A stretch of 64,000 nt of DNA from Mycolicibacterium sp. P1-5 (lineage in GTDB: Bacteria > Actinomycetota > Actinomycetes > Mycobacteriales > Mycobacteriaceae). Under the pieces are notes generated by a model. It was not told where the DNA came from. It saw nothing but the letters and a program-made list of their open reading frames with translations, and ran no database searches. Location of the stretch: positions 114,169 to 178,168 of the forward strand of contig NZ_NPKT01000010.1 of the NCBI RefSeq assembly GCF_008329565.1, in the 5' to 3' direction. Positions 16,298-24,354 of this stretch are shown piece by piece (the stretch's first letter is position 1; every line of letters begins with the position of its first letter). A program made the translations under genes and the position numbers.

Positions 16298-17194
16298 TTG
16301 CTGCAGCACGCGCTCGTCGTGGCAGCCGCCCTTGCCGGTGCGGTCTTCGCGGCCATCGGCATCGTGGTCCGGCAGCGGGCCACCATGGACGTGCCCCGCG
16401 ACCAAGGTGTCAGCACCATGATGGTGTCGACGCTGTTGCGCCGCCGACTGTGGTGGGCCGGTACCGCCTCCGCGGTGACGGGCTACGCGTTCCAGGCGGT
16501 CGCGCTGGCCTACGGCTCGCTACTGCTGGTTGCCCCGCTGATGGTGTCGGCGTTGCTGTTCGCGCTGCCGCTGAGCGCGCGGCTGGCACATCGCCGGGTG
16601 TCCCGCGCCGAGTGGATGTGGGCCGTGGTGCTCACCCTCGCATTGGCCGTGTTCGTGTTGCTGGCCCGCACCAAACCCGGCGACTACGACGGTGCGACAC
16701 TGCCGGCCGTGGTGGTGGCCGGGGCCAGCCTGTTGTTCGTTGCGGGTTGCCTGTTGGTAGCGCTGCGGCTCTCGGACTGGCGACGGGCGATCCTGCTGGC
16801 GGTTGGCGTCGGCGTCCTGTTCGGCGTGGTGGCGGTGCTGACCAAACTCGTGATGCACATCGTGCGCGAAGGCAGCATGCTGCGGTTGTTCACCTCACCG
16901 GTGCTCTACGTCGTCCTCGCGGTCGGTGTCGTCGCAACCCTGCTGCAGCAGTCGGCTTTTCACGCCGGGTCGTTGCGCACCTCCGTCCCGGCGATGCTTG
17001 TGCTCGAGCCGGTGATCGCGGTGCTGTTCGGTGAGGTGGTGCTCGGTGAGCACCTCGCGGTCACCAAACCGGTAGCGGTCGTGCTGGCCGTCGCAGTCGG
17101 GGCGATGGCCGCTGCCACTATTGCACTCGGACGTGACGAGGGCGCCTGGGAAGAGGAGCTCGAAGCGAGCGCCGCAAAGGGCCCCCGCGGCTAG
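16298..17194 (+). CDS. DMT-superfamily (EamA-like) integral membrane protein
   Basis: About 298 residues from a TTG at 16298 preceded by GGAAGG; the frame continues upstream to 16235 without a better start. Nine or ten hydrophobic segments are visible, opening with LLQHALVVAAALAGAVFAAIG. Paired halves end in PAMLVLEPVIAVLFGEVVLGE, the typical EamA/DMT loop, and a C-terminal acidic tail (EGAWEEELEAS) follows. Members transport or export small metabolites; a related mycobacterial family is annotated simply as DMT transporters. The 3' end overlaps the convergent flavin-type enzyme by 4 bp. Confidence 0.8.
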   Translation: MLQHALVVAAALAGAVFAAIGIVVRQRATMDVPRDQGVSTMMVSTLLRRRLWWAGTASAVTGYAFQAVALAYGSLLLVAPLMVSALLFALPLSARLAHRRVSRAEWMWAVVLTLALAVFVLLARTKPGDYDGATLPAVVVAGASLLFVAGCLLVALRLSDWRRAILLAVGVGVLFGVVAVLTKLVMHIVREGSMLRLFTSPVLYVVLAVGVVATLLQQSAFHAGSLRTSVPAMLVLEPVIAVLFGEVVLGEHLAVTKPVAVVLAVAVGAMAAATIALGRDEGAWEEELEASAAKGPRG

Positions 17195-17616
17195 CTCGCC
17201 CAGGGCCCGATGCCGCCGACGGCGTCGATCCGGATCCGGGTCAGGTATCCCGGCGGCGCGTCCTCGGGTGGGAACACCACGCTGTCATCGGTGATCATCG
17301 TCGCGGCGAGCCCGCGCAACACTTCCGGTGCGCCGCCCTCGACGATCCGGGCGGTACCGGTGACCGCCAGATACGGACGCATGACCGAACCCGGCTCGGG
17401 CGAGACGATGGTCAAGGCGACCCGGCCGTCGCGGCGCACGTTGCGCACCTTCTTGTGCTCCGAGAGATGACCCACGACGAGCTCGTCGCCGTCCGCACCG
17501 GACTGCAACGCCACCCACACCAGCGACACCTGGGGGCTGCCGTCGGGGTTGAGGGTGACCAGCGTGGCGTCCGCACCGGAGCCGATCAGAGCGCGCGCCT
17601 CAGCGTTGAGCAACAT
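17191..17616 (-). CDS. PPOX-class (F420-/FMN-dependent) enzyme
   Basis: About 141 residues from ATG 17616; the frame extends to 17688 with a His-rich unlikely leader. It shows the split-barrel flavin-binding fold of the pyridoxamine-5'-phosphate-oxidase superfamily: ATLVTLNPDGSPQVSLVWV, then LVVGHLSEHKKVRNVRRDGRV and YLAVTGTARIVEGG. Actinobacterial members mostly use coenzyme F420 and reduce or oxidise unknown small molecules. Divergent from the HAD-family gene. Confidence 0.85.
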   Translation of the reverse strand: MLLNAEARALIGSGADATLVTLNPDGSPQVSLVWVALQSGADGDELVVGHLSEHKKVRNVRRDGRVALTIVSPEPGSVMRPYLAVTGTARIVEGGAPEVLRGLAATMITDDSVVFPPEDAPPGYLTRIRIDAVGGIGPWAS

Positions 17617-17672
17617 GTGAGTGTGCAACACCACACGGCGCGAGGCATTCCCAACAACATCGGCATGATGGT

Positions 17673-18503
17673 GTGGTGCCGCTGTCATCGGATCCGCTGA
17701 CCCAGATCGCCGGAAGCCCGCCGGGCGCGGCGGTCGGTGCGTTCTTCGACCTCGACGGCACCCTTGTTGCTGGGTTCACCGCGACCGCGCACGCCGGCGA
17801 CCGGGTCCGGCGGGGACAGGCCGGGATCGGCGAGGTACTCGGGGTGATCGAGGCCTCATTGCGCTACAAGCTGGGCCGCATGCAGTTCGAGCGGCTTCTC
17901 GTCCGCGCCGCGGGCTATCTTCGCGGCGAATCACTGGCAGAGCTCGACGACATCGGTGAGCGGCTCTACGCCGAACAGATCGCGGCCCGGGTGTATCCGC
18001 TGATGCGCGATATCGTCGCCGCACACCGGGCGCGCGGACACACGGTCGTGTTGAGCTCGTCGGCCCTGACCATCCACGCCGAGCCGGTGGCCCGCGCGCT
18101 GGGCATCACCGACGTCGTCTGCAACACCTTCGAACTCGACGGCGACGGCCGGCTGACCGGGACCATCACCAAGCCCATCGTGTGGGGGCGGCAGAAAGCC
18201 GCTGCGGTGCAACGGTTTTGCGAGTCGAATGGGATCGAGCTGGCGCGCAGCTACTTCTACGCCGACGGCGACGAGGACGCTGCGCTGATGACGCTGGTCG
18301 GCCATCCGCGCCCGGTCAATCCGCGGCCGGGCCTGGCGGCAAAGGCCGCGGCGAACGACTGGCCGGTGCTGCGGTTGTCGATCCCCGGCGCTCGCAGCAG
18401 CGCGGCCAATGCGATGGGTCACTTCCCCGCGCTGGGGCGCGCGGCGCTGGGCGCGGTGTTCGGGTCTCCCGCGCTGCGGACGCGGCGGAGCCCGAAAGAC
18501 TGA
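17673..18503 (+). CDS. HAD-IB family phosphatase (SerB-like)
   Basis: 276 residues. HAD motif I is FFDLDGTL (~26-33), motif II the SSSALT stretch, motif III the Lys in WGRQKAAAV and motif IV YADGDEDAALM. A helical cap (subclass IB) lies between motifs I and II. Residues past ~230 form a Ser/Ala/Arg-rich tail. This class resembles phosphoserine phosphatase and the mycobacterial HAD domains linked to acyltransferases (lysophosphatidate metabolism); no acyltransferase is fused here. The substrate is a small phosphomonoester. The gene starts 57 bp from the divergent PPOX gene. Confidence 0.88.
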   Translation: MVPLSSDPLTQIAGSPPGAAVGAFFDLDGTLVAGFTATAHAGDRVRRGQAGIGEVLGVIEASLRYKLGRMQFERLLVRAAGYLRGESLAELDDIGERLYAEQIAARVYPLMRDIVAAHRARGHTVVLSSSALTIHAEPVARALGITDVVCNTFELDGDGRLTGTITKPIVWGRQKAAAVQRFCESNGIELARSYFYADGDEDAALMTLVGHPRPVNPRPGLAAKAAANDWPVLRLSIPGARSSAANAMGHFPALGRAALGAVFGSPALRTRRSPKD

Positions 18504-18506
18504 GGA

Positions 18507-19250
18507 CTAAGGCATCGCCCGGTGCGGGACGTCGGTGATCAGACCGCCATCGACGACATACTCCGAGCCCGTGGAGAACGACGACTCGTCGCTGGCCAGG
18601 AACACGATGAAGGTGGCCACTTCCTCGGGCTTGCCCGGTCGGCCCAGTGGGGCCTGCACCATGTCCTCGGGCAGATGCTTGGTCATCGGTGTGCGGATGA
18701 AGCCCGGATGCACCGAGTTGACCCGGATGTTGTCCGAGGCCAGTTCCAGCGCAGCCGATTTCGTCAGGCCGCGCAGGCCCCACTTGGAAGCCACATAGCT
18801 GTGCACCCACGAGGCGCCGCGCATGCCCTCGATGGACGACACATTGATGATCGAGCCGCCGCCGGCGGCCTTCATCGGCTCGAGCACCGCCTTGATGCCC
18901 AGCAGCGCGCCGGTGAGGTTGACGTCGAGAACCTTTTTCCACCGTTCGACGTCGAGCGACTTCAGCGGCGCGACCTGGACGATGCCCGCGTTGTTGACCA
19001 GCACGTTGACCTTGCCGAACTCGGTGACGGTGGTCTCGACGGCGGCCGCCCACTGGTCGGCGTCGCTGACGTCGAGGTGCACGTAGCGCGCCGCGTCGCC
19101 GAGCTCGTCGGCGAGTTCTTTGCCCTTGTCGTCGAGGATGTCGCCGATCACGACCTTGGCGCCCTCGGCAACCAGCATCCGCGCGTCAGCCGCGCCCATC
19201 CCCTGTGCGCCCCCGGTGATGATCGCTACCTTGTCGTCTACGCGTCCCAT
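18507..19250 (-). CDS. Short-chain dehydrogenase, FabG3/20-beta-hydroxysteroid-dehydrogenase-like
   Basis: About 247 residues from ATG 19250. Classical SDR: cofactor motif TGGAQGMGAADA, the NNAG motif (VNNAGIVQVAP), catalytic Ser in INVSSIEG and Y-x-x-x-K in SYVASKWGL. The segment VVIGDILDDKGKELADELGD and the C-terminal DESSFSTGSEYVVDGG closely resemble FabG3 (Rv2002), a 3-alpha/20-beta-hydroxysteroid dehydrogenase using NADH (Asp at the end of beta-2). A steroid or related ketone substrate is plausible but unproven. Convergent with the HAD gene with 3 bp between. Confidence 0.88.
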   Translation of the reverse strand: MGRVDDKVAIITGGAQGMGAADARMLVAEGAKVVIGDILDDKGKELADELGDAARYVHLDVSDADQWAAAVETTVTEFGKVNVLVNNAGIVQVAPLKSLDVERWKKVLDVNLTGALLGIKAVLEPMKAAGGGSIINVSSIEGMRGASWVHSYVASKWGLRGLTKSAALELASDNIRVNSVHPGFIRTPMTKHLPEDMVQAPLGRPGKPEEVATFIVFLASDESSFSTGSEYVVDGGLITDVPHRAMP

Positions 19251-19357
19251 GAGCCGACAGGCTACCGCAGCGAATTTGTCGAAGTAGAACTTGTTCCAGT
19301 CTCGCGTTCGAGTGCGCATACTGATCGCAGGAGCACACCCGAGCATGAGGAGAAGTC

Positions 19358-20434
19358 ATGGCCATCCGCGTTGCCCATATCGGCACCGGAAACGTCGGAC
19401 GCATAGCGCTATCCGAGTTGATCGACAACCCGGGATTCGAGCTGACCGGCCTGTGCGTTTCGGCCGACGAGAAGGTGGGCAAGGACGCGGGTGAGCTGGC
19501 CGGCTTGGACGTCCGGACCGGCATCCTGGCCACCAAAGACCTCGATGCGGTACTGGCCACCGAACCCGAATGCGCGGTGTACTGCGCGATGGGCGACAAC
19601 CGCATGCCGCAGGCCATGGAGGATGTCCGCAAGATTCTGGCCGCCGGCATCAACGTCGTCGGCTCAGCGCCGGTGGTATTGCAGTTCCCGTGGCACGTGA
19701 TGCCCGACAAGTACATCGAACCGCTGGAAGCGGCTGGCCGCCAAGGTAATTCGAGCATCTACATCAACGGCGTCGACCCCGGCTTCGTCACCGACCTGAT
19801 CCCGCTCGCGTTCGCCAGCACCTGCCAGAGCATCGAGCAGGTGCGCTGTATGGAGGTCGCCGACTACGCCACCTATGACGGCGCGATCGTGATGTTCGAC
19901 GTCATGGGGTTCGGCAAGCCACTCGACGAGGTTCCGATGTTGTTCCAGCCCGGGGTGCTCGGCATCGCCTGGGGCTGCGGCATCCGCCAGTTGGCGGCGG
20001 GGCTGAACATCTCCCTCGATTCGATCACCGAAAGTTACGAACGTGAGCCCGCCCCAGAGGCTTTCGAGGTCGCCGCCGGCCACATTCCCAAGGGCGGCGT
20101 GGCCGCGGTGCGCTTCGAGATCAAGGGAATGGTCGGCGACCACGCAGCGATCGTCGTCGAGCACGTCACGCGCTTGCGCGAGGATTTGCGACCGGACTGG
20201 GCGCAGCCGGCCCAGCCCGGCGGGTCTTACCGGGTCGAGATCACCGGCGAGCCGTCGTACCGCGTCGACATCTGCCCGACGAGCAAGAAGGGCGACCACA
20301 ACTATGCCGCGATCGCGGCCGGGGCCGGCCGCATCGTCAACGCGATCCCAGCGGTGATCGCCGCCCCGCCGGGCATCCGCACCACACTGAACCTGCCGCT
20401 GGTCTCCGAGGTCGAGTTGTTCGCCAAGCCCTAG
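19358..20434 (+). CDS. NAD(P)-binding dihydrodipicolinate-reductase-like oxidoreductase
   Basis: 358 residues. An N-terminal Rossmann domain (AHIGTGNVGRIALSELIDNP) and a C-terminal catalytic-like domain follow the DapB-N/amine-dehydrogenase-like architecture, widespread in mycobacteria but biochemically undefined. The pattern AGINVVGSAPVVLQFPWH and the NGVDPGFVTDLIPL stretch are typical of the group. The ribosome-binding site GAGGAGAAG sits just before the ATG. This is not lysine-pathway DapB; length and core motifs differ. The divergent gene is the FabG3-like SDR. Confidence 0.82.
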   Translation: MAIRVAHIGTGNVGRIALSELIDNPGFELTGLCVSADEKVGKDAGELAGLDVRTGILATKDLDAVLATEPECAVYCAMGDNRMPQAMEDVRKILAAGINVVGSAPVVLQFPWHVMPDKYIEPLEAAGRQGNSSIYINGVDPGFVTDLIPLAFASTCQSIEQVRCMEVADYATYDGAIVMFDVMGFGKPLDEVPMLFQPGVLGIAWGCGIRQLAAGLNISLDSITESYEREPAPEAFEVAAGHIPKGGVAAVRFEIKGMVGDHAAIVVEHVTRLREDLRPDWAQPAQPGGSYRVEITGEPSYRVDICPTSKKGDHNYAAIAAGAGRIVNAIPAVIAAPPGIRTTLNLPLVSEVELFAKP

Positions 20435-20507
20435 GGTCACGTTTGGCCGAATCGCAGCACGGGTATTTACCGCGCACCGATTTCACGGATGCGTAAGGAG
20501 GCTCGAC

Positions 20508-20855
20508 ATGGCGGTTCGTCGTGTGGTTCTGCTGGTCGGCGCTGTGCTGCTGGTTGCTGGAGTGATCGCGCTTCTGGTGCCGGTGTCGACCTCGGACGGC
20601 AATGGCGGCAGCATCGGCTGCGGCAATGCGGTTTCGGCTGATCTGTCGGCGGCACGCGCCGCCAACGACAAGAACGTCATCGCAAATGTGCCGATCCTCA
20701 ACCAGATCGTCCAGCATCCCGACTTCGTCGCGCAGTGCCAGTCCGCGGTGTCCACGCGGCGGGCGTGGTCGATCCCGCTGACGGTGATCGGTGTTTTGGT
20801 GGCCGGCGGATCGCTGGTGGTCGGCGGCCGGCGTGGAGCCGGCTCGACCACGTAG
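20508..20855 (+). CDS. Small two-TM envelope protein
   Basis: 115 residues. Hydrophobic segments at ~5-27 (VVLLVGAVLLVAGVIALLV) and ~88-106 (PLTVIGVLVAGGSLVVGG) flank an ~60-residue loop with two Cys (IGCGNAVS, VAQCQSAV) that may form an extracytoplasmic disulphide. A very strong ribosome-binding site (TAAGGAGG) precedes the ATG. Size and layout recall the small membrane genes next to the Rv1894c locus in M. tuberculosis; no function is known. Confidence 0.75.
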   Translation: MAVRRVVLLVGAVLLVAGVIALLVPVSTSDGNGGSIGCGNAVSADLSAARAANDKNVIANVPILNQIVQHPDFVAQCQSAVSTRRAWSIPLTVIGVLVAGGSLVVGGRRGAGSTT

Positions 20856-20992
20856 GGGCAGTCAATCAAGCGGGACTGCTGACGGGCGTAGCCGCCATGG
20901 GTTTGCTCATCGGCCGGTTGACCGGCAGATAGGCATTCGTCCGTCCCCTAATGGTGGATACCTGCAACTGACGCGCGAACGGCGTATTAAAC

Positions 20993-21006
20993 TAGAACAC
21001 GTTTCA
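20993..21006 (+). promoter_or_regulatory. KstR-type box
   Basis: TAGAACACGTTTCA matches the KstR palindrome TnnAACnnGTTnnA at all fixed positions. It lies ~36 bp upstream of the flavoprotein gene at 21042, a position suited to repression. KstR is the TetR-type repressor of the mycobacterial cholesterol regulon. The identical 14-mer occurs at 29102. Confidence 0.75.
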
Positions 21007-21041
21007 GTCTGCTTACGCCCCCCGCTTGAAGGAGCCGGTCC

Positions 21042-22175
21042 ATGCGCACTCCCCTCTGCGATGACCTTCAGATCGAGTATCCGATCTTCGCGTTCACCCA
21101 CTGCCGCGACGTGGTCGTGGCCGTCAGCAAGGCCGGCGGCTTCGGCGTGCTGGGTGCGGTCGGATTCTCGCCCGAACAGCTCGAGATCGAACTCAAGTGG
21201 ATCGACGAGAACATCGGCGACCACCACTACGGTGTCGACATCGTGATTCCGAACAAGTACGAGGGCATGGACTCGACGGACCTGTCCCCCGAGGTGCTGA
21301 AGAAGACGCTCAACGACCTGGTTCCGCAGGAGCACATCGATTTCGCGAAGAAGGTTCTCGCCGACCACGGTGTGCCGGTCGAGCACAGCGACGACGACGC
21401 CATGGGGCTGCTGGGCTGGACCGAGGCGACCGCGACCCCGCAGGTCGAGGTGGCGCTCCAGCATCCGAAGTGCACGCTGATCGCCAACGCCCTCGGCACT
21501 CCGCCCGCGGAGATGATCAAGCACATCCATGACGAGGGCCGTAAGGTCGCCGCGCTGTGCGGGTCGCCGTCGCAGGCGAAGAAGCACGCCGAAGCCGGCG
21601 TGGACATCATCATCGCCCAGGGTGGCGAGGCCGGCGGGCACTGCGGCGAGATCGGCTCGATCGTGCTGTGGCCGCAGGTCGTCAAGGCGGTGGCACCGGT
21701 GCCGGTGTTGGCGGCCGGCGGTATCGGCAGCGGCCAGCAGATCGCCGCGGCGCTGGCGCTGGGGGCGCAGGGCGCATGGACCGGTTCGCAGTGGGTCATG
21801 GTCGAAGAGTCCGAGCACACCGACGTGCAGCACGCCGCGTACGCGAAGGCCGAAAGCCGCGACACCGTGCGCAGCCGGTCCTTCACCGGCAAGCCCGCAC
21901 GCATGCTGCGCAACGAGTGGACCGAGGCGTGGGAGAAGGAGGGCAATCCCAAGCCGCTCGGAATGCCGTTGCAGTACATGGTTTCCGGCATGGCCGTCGC
22001 CGCCACCCACAAGTACCCGAACGAAAGTGTGGACGTCGCGTTCAACCCGATCGGACAGGTTGTCGGTCAGTTCAACAAGGTCGAGAAGACGGCCACAGTG
22101 ATCGAGCGCTGGGTGCAGGAGTACCTCGAGGCCACCACCCGTCTCGACGAGCTCAACGAAGCCGCGTCGGTCTAG
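21042..22175 (+). CDS. Nitronate-monooxygenase-family flavoprotein (Rv1894c-like)
   Basis: 377 residues, an FMN-binding TIM barrel of the 2-nitropropane-dioxygenase/NPD group. The N-terminus (IEYPIFAFTHCRDVVVAVSK, GGFGVLGAVGFSPEQL) and the FMN phosphate site (IIAQGGEAGGHCGEIGS, then PVLAAGGIGSGQQIAAALAL) are clear. From memory it corresponds in length and context to Rv1894c, a reported KstR-regulon gene, and a KstR box lies just upstream, so a role in sterol or related ring degradation is more likely than nitronate detoxification. A perfect hairpin terminator follows. Confidence 0.88.
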   Translation: MRTPLCDDLQIEYPIFAFTHCRDVVVAVSKAGGFGVLGAVGFSPEQLEIELKWIDENIGDHHYGVDIVIPNKYEGMDSTDLSPEVLKKTLNDLVPQEHIDFAKKVLADHGVPVEHSDDDAMGLLGWTEATATPQVEVALQHPKCTLIANALGTPPAEMIKHIHDEGRKVAALCGSPSQAKKHAEAGVDIIIAQGGEAGGHCGEIGSIVLWPQVVKAVAPVPVLAAGGIGSGQQIAAALALGAQGAWTGSQWVMVEESEHTDVQHAAYAKAESRDTVRSRSFTGKPARMLRNEWTEAWEKEGNPKPLGMPLQYMVSGMAVAATHKYPNESVDVAFNPIGQVVGQFNKVEKTATVIERWVQEYLEATTRLDELNEAASV

Positions 22176-22188
22176 GACTCATCTAGAC

Positions 22189-22234
22189 CGCAATCAGGGC
22201 GAGCACATCCTCGTGATGTCTCGCCCTGATTGCG
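22189..22234 (+). terminator. Strong hairpin terminator (15-bp perfect stem)
   Basis: CGCAATCAGGGCGAG pairs perfectly with CTCGCCCTGATTGCG. The loop itself can extend the stem (ACATC/GATGT). It lies 13 bp after the flavoprotein stop and also serves the convergent gene ending at 22245. Confidence 0.85.
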
Positions 22235-22244
22235 TTCTCGACGA

Positions 22245-22688
22245 TCAGCTGGCCGGGTAGAAGTCGTTCCCGTTGCCCCAGTCGCCGGAGTGCATGGATC
22301 CCGGCTGCCACCCCTGCGCGCCGAGGCACAGCATCGGCAACCCGTCAGGAGACTGCGCCGCGGCCTGCGAGCCCGGGCACGGCGAGCCGACGGCCTGCAC
22401 GCCGTAGATCTTGGGCGAGAGCACCCAGAAGCCGACACCCTCCGGCGGGCGGTCCATCCCGATCGGCGACTGGCCGGGAATCCATCGGCAGAGCAGCGGT
22501 TCGCCACCTGGTCCGCGACCGAATGCGAACCGATCCCACTGATAGCACGGTGCGCTCAGGTAGGCCTCGTAGCTCATGCCCGGCGGATCACCCGGAAACG
22601 GGCCGTGGGGTTCGTCGGCTGCGGCACTTGGTGCCACAGCCAGCGCCGTGCCGGCGACGGCTGCTGCGATGACGAGTTCGCGGAGCAT
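22245..22688 (-). CDS. Secreted mycobacterial protein of unknown function (Rv1891-like)
   Basis: 147 residues with a Sec signal peptide (MLRELVIAAAVAGTALAVAP, cleavage near SAAADE). The mature protein is rich in Pro, Gly and Trp and has four Cys (SAPCYQWD, EPLLCRWIP, GSPCPGSQ, LPMLCLGAQGW), probably two disulphides. Short Tyr/Trp-rich motifs and the C-terminal WGNGNDFYPAS fit the small exported proteins near this locus in other mycobacteria; I tentatively equate it with Rv1891. Role unknown. Confidence 0.78.
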   Translation of the reverse strand: MLRELVIAAAVAGTALAVAPSAAADEPHGPFPGDPPGMSYEAYLSAPCYQWDRFAFGRGPGGEPLLCRWIPGQSPIGMDRPPEGVGFWVLSPKIYGVQAVGSPCPGSQAAAQSPDGLPMLCLGAQGWQPGSMHSGDWGNGNDFYPAS

Positions 22689-22902
22689 CTATCCACCCTC
22701 TAGGTCTCTACCCGCAGGGCCCTTTGCCCCCGGCAACCCTCTTGGCTGAGCCTAACTGCTGTTGCGGGTGTGTCTGCGGTGAACTCCCAAAGGCGCCTGA
22801 GGAAACCTCGGAGGCGACGGCTGGGTAAGTTTGCCTTGGCTCACAGCTCGCGCGCATCGCAGCTTGCTAAGCTGCGCGGCGATTACGTCGTCGGGGGTGG
22901 AG

Positions 22903-23139
22903 ATGACGACGGGAGAACTGGTGGGTTCAGCGCACGGCCCGGTATCGGTTGCTGCGCCCGGTCAGACGGGATGTTCGGGCCTAGCATGGTGTGGACAGTC
23001 CGATCCGCAGTCGGTGGTGACCGGCTGCGGATTGCGATTTGGCGACACCTGCTGGAACCATCCGCAACAATCGCTGAGTAACTGCCGTTACGGTTCGTGC
23101 GTCGGAACCACCACCGAGACACTCAAGGAGTTGTGCTGA
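22903..23139 (+). CDS. Small Cys-rich protein translationally coupled to the STAS gene
   Basis: A 78-residue frame opens at ATG 22903 after GGTGGAG and ends in TGATG, so its stop overlaps the STAS start by one base, the usual sign of coupling. The sequence is Gly/Ser/Thr-rich with seven Cys (QTGCSGLAWCGQ, VTGCGLRFGDTCW, SNCRYGSCV and a terminal Cys) and no signal peptide. The Cys arrangement could bind metal or form disulphides. No family was recognised. Support is positional and compositional only. Confidence 0.42.
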   Translation: MTTGELVGSAHGPVSVAAPGQTGCSGLAWCGQSDPQSVVTGCGLRFGDTCWNHPQQSLSNCRYGSCVGTTTETLKELC

Positions 23140-23450
23140 TGGCAGAGGCCCAGTTCCGGGTCACGGTGGGCTCCGACGTGGAGTCACCGCATGTGGTTGC
23201 CGACGGCGAGATCGATCTGGCCAATGTCAGCCAGTTTCAGGACGTCATGGCCAAGGCCACCACGGGATCTGCCACGCTGACTGTCGACCTGTCTCAGGTC
23301 AGCTATTGCGACAGCGCGGCGGTGCGAGCTCTGTTCGCCGTCGCCGCCTCGACCGACCTCACGATGATCGTCGCGGCCGAGGGGCCGATCAAGACCCTGC
23401 TCGGTATCTCCGGTCTGGACCGGGTGGCCACCGTCGTCACCGAGGAGTGA
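23139..23450 (+). CDS. STAS-domain anti-sigma factor antagonist
   Basis: 103 residues from ATG 23139, preceded by AAGGAG. Single STAS domain: GEIDLANVSQFQDVM, then the phosphorylatable-serine region VDLSQVSYCDSAAVRALF (Ser in CDSAAV; the usual motif is D-S/T) and a C-terminal helix ending TVVTEE. Such proteins bind anti-sigma kinases and release stress sigma factors, with phosphorylation at the conserved Ser switching them off. It lies 10 bp before a GAF-ANTAR regulator, a pairing common in mycobacterial stress signalling. Confidence 0.88.
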   Translation: MAEAQFRVTVGSDVESPHVVADGEIDLANVSQFQDVMAKATTGSATLTVDLSQVSYCDSAAVRALFAVAASTDLTMIVAAEGPIKTLLGISGLDRVATVVTEE

Positions 23451-23460
23451 GTCGCACACC

Positions 23461-24294
23461 ATGCCTGTGCCTGAGTTCCACCCGCGTGAGGAGTCCCAGC
23501 AGCGCGAGTTGTTCGAGCGGATCCTTGAACGTGTCCATCTCGACCTCCCCGACGCCGTCGGACTGGCGATCACTGTGCATGACCGGCGCCTCGATGAGGA
23601 CGAGGTGACGGTGCTGGCCGCCCGTGGCTACGGCGGCGAGATCGTCGAAGCCCAGTTGGGCGGCCTCGGCGGGCCGGTCATCGACGCTTTCGTCTATCAG
23701 ATGCCGGTGCTGAGCCTGGATCTGTGGGCCGATGAACGCTGGCCTGAGCTGAGTCTGCAGGCCATGGAGAACCGGGTGCCCGAGCACAGCGCGGCATGGC
23801 GGCAGGTGCATGGCGCGGTCGCGGTGCCCGGCGTGTGGAAGGCCGACAGCACGGTCGTGTTGTCCTGTGCGCTGCATCGGCCATCCACGGCGACCACCGT
23901 GACCACCCTCATCGGCTACGAGCAGCTGGTCTCTGCGGCCATGGTGTCGGCTGGCGCCGAGGACGAGACCGCGACCGCCGACATGCTGGCGGTATTGCAG
24001 TCGCGCGGCGCCATCGAGCAGGCCAAGGGCGCGATCATGGGGCGGCTGATGTGCGACGCGGACACCGCGTGGGCGACGCTGCGCCGCGCCAGCCACGAGT
24101 CCAACGTGAAGCTGCGATCACTGGCAGTGGCGTTGGTCGAACACATCAGCGGTGCGCCGGCCGAACAACCCGTGGCGGGCTCGCCGATCGTGCCCAACGA
24201 CCAGGCTCGGCAGGCCGCCCACCTGTTGTGGGCGGTGCTTACCCATGAGTCGACGCCGGCCGAGCCGGCCGGTGACGCGCATCTCGTCGATTAG
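23461..24294 (+). CDS. GAF-ANTAR RNA-binding response regulator
   Basis: 277 residues. A GAF-like sensor domain spans ~15-165. Residues ~180-235 are an ANTAR domain with the diagnostic LQSRGAIEQAKGAIMGRLM and WATLRRASHESNVKLRSLA. ANTAR proteins bind paired RNA hexaloop hairpins and act as antiterminators. The tail (~236-277) is Pro/Ala-rich. It follows the STAS gene by 10 bp, suggesting a stress-sensing unit that couples sigma-factor release to antitermination. The ligand of the GAF domain is unknown. Confidence 0.9.
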   Translation: MPVPEFHPREESQQRELFERILERVHLDLPDAVGLAITVHDRRLDEDEVTVLAARGYGGEIVEAQLGGLGGPVIDAFVYQMPVLSLDLWADERWPELSLQAMENRVPEHSAAWRQVHGAVAVPGVWKADSTVVLSCALHRPSTATTVTTLIGYEQLVSAAMVSAGAEDETATADMLAVLQSRGAIEQAKGAIMGRLMCDADTAWATLRRASHESNVKLRSLAVALVEHISGAPAEQPVAGSPIVPNDQARQAAHLLWAVLTHESTPAEPAGDAHLVD

Positions 24295-24354
24295 TCCGGA
24301 GAAACGCCGCTGCACCAGCGCCGGAATTGCCTCGTGAGGTGGTTCCCTTAGGCC

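Noticed and set aside
20907..22010. A 367-codon frame antisense to the NPD-type flavoprotein
   Set aside because: Opposite frame of a clear flavoprotein; composition is Arg/His/Gly-rich without fold.
22815..22830. GGGTAA as a SigF-type -10 before the STAS/ANTAR unit
   Set aside because: No GTTT-type -35 at 15-17 nt upstream, so support is insufficient. An 8-bp hairpin (CGCAGCTT/AAGCTGCG, 22858-22876) nearby is also unassigned.
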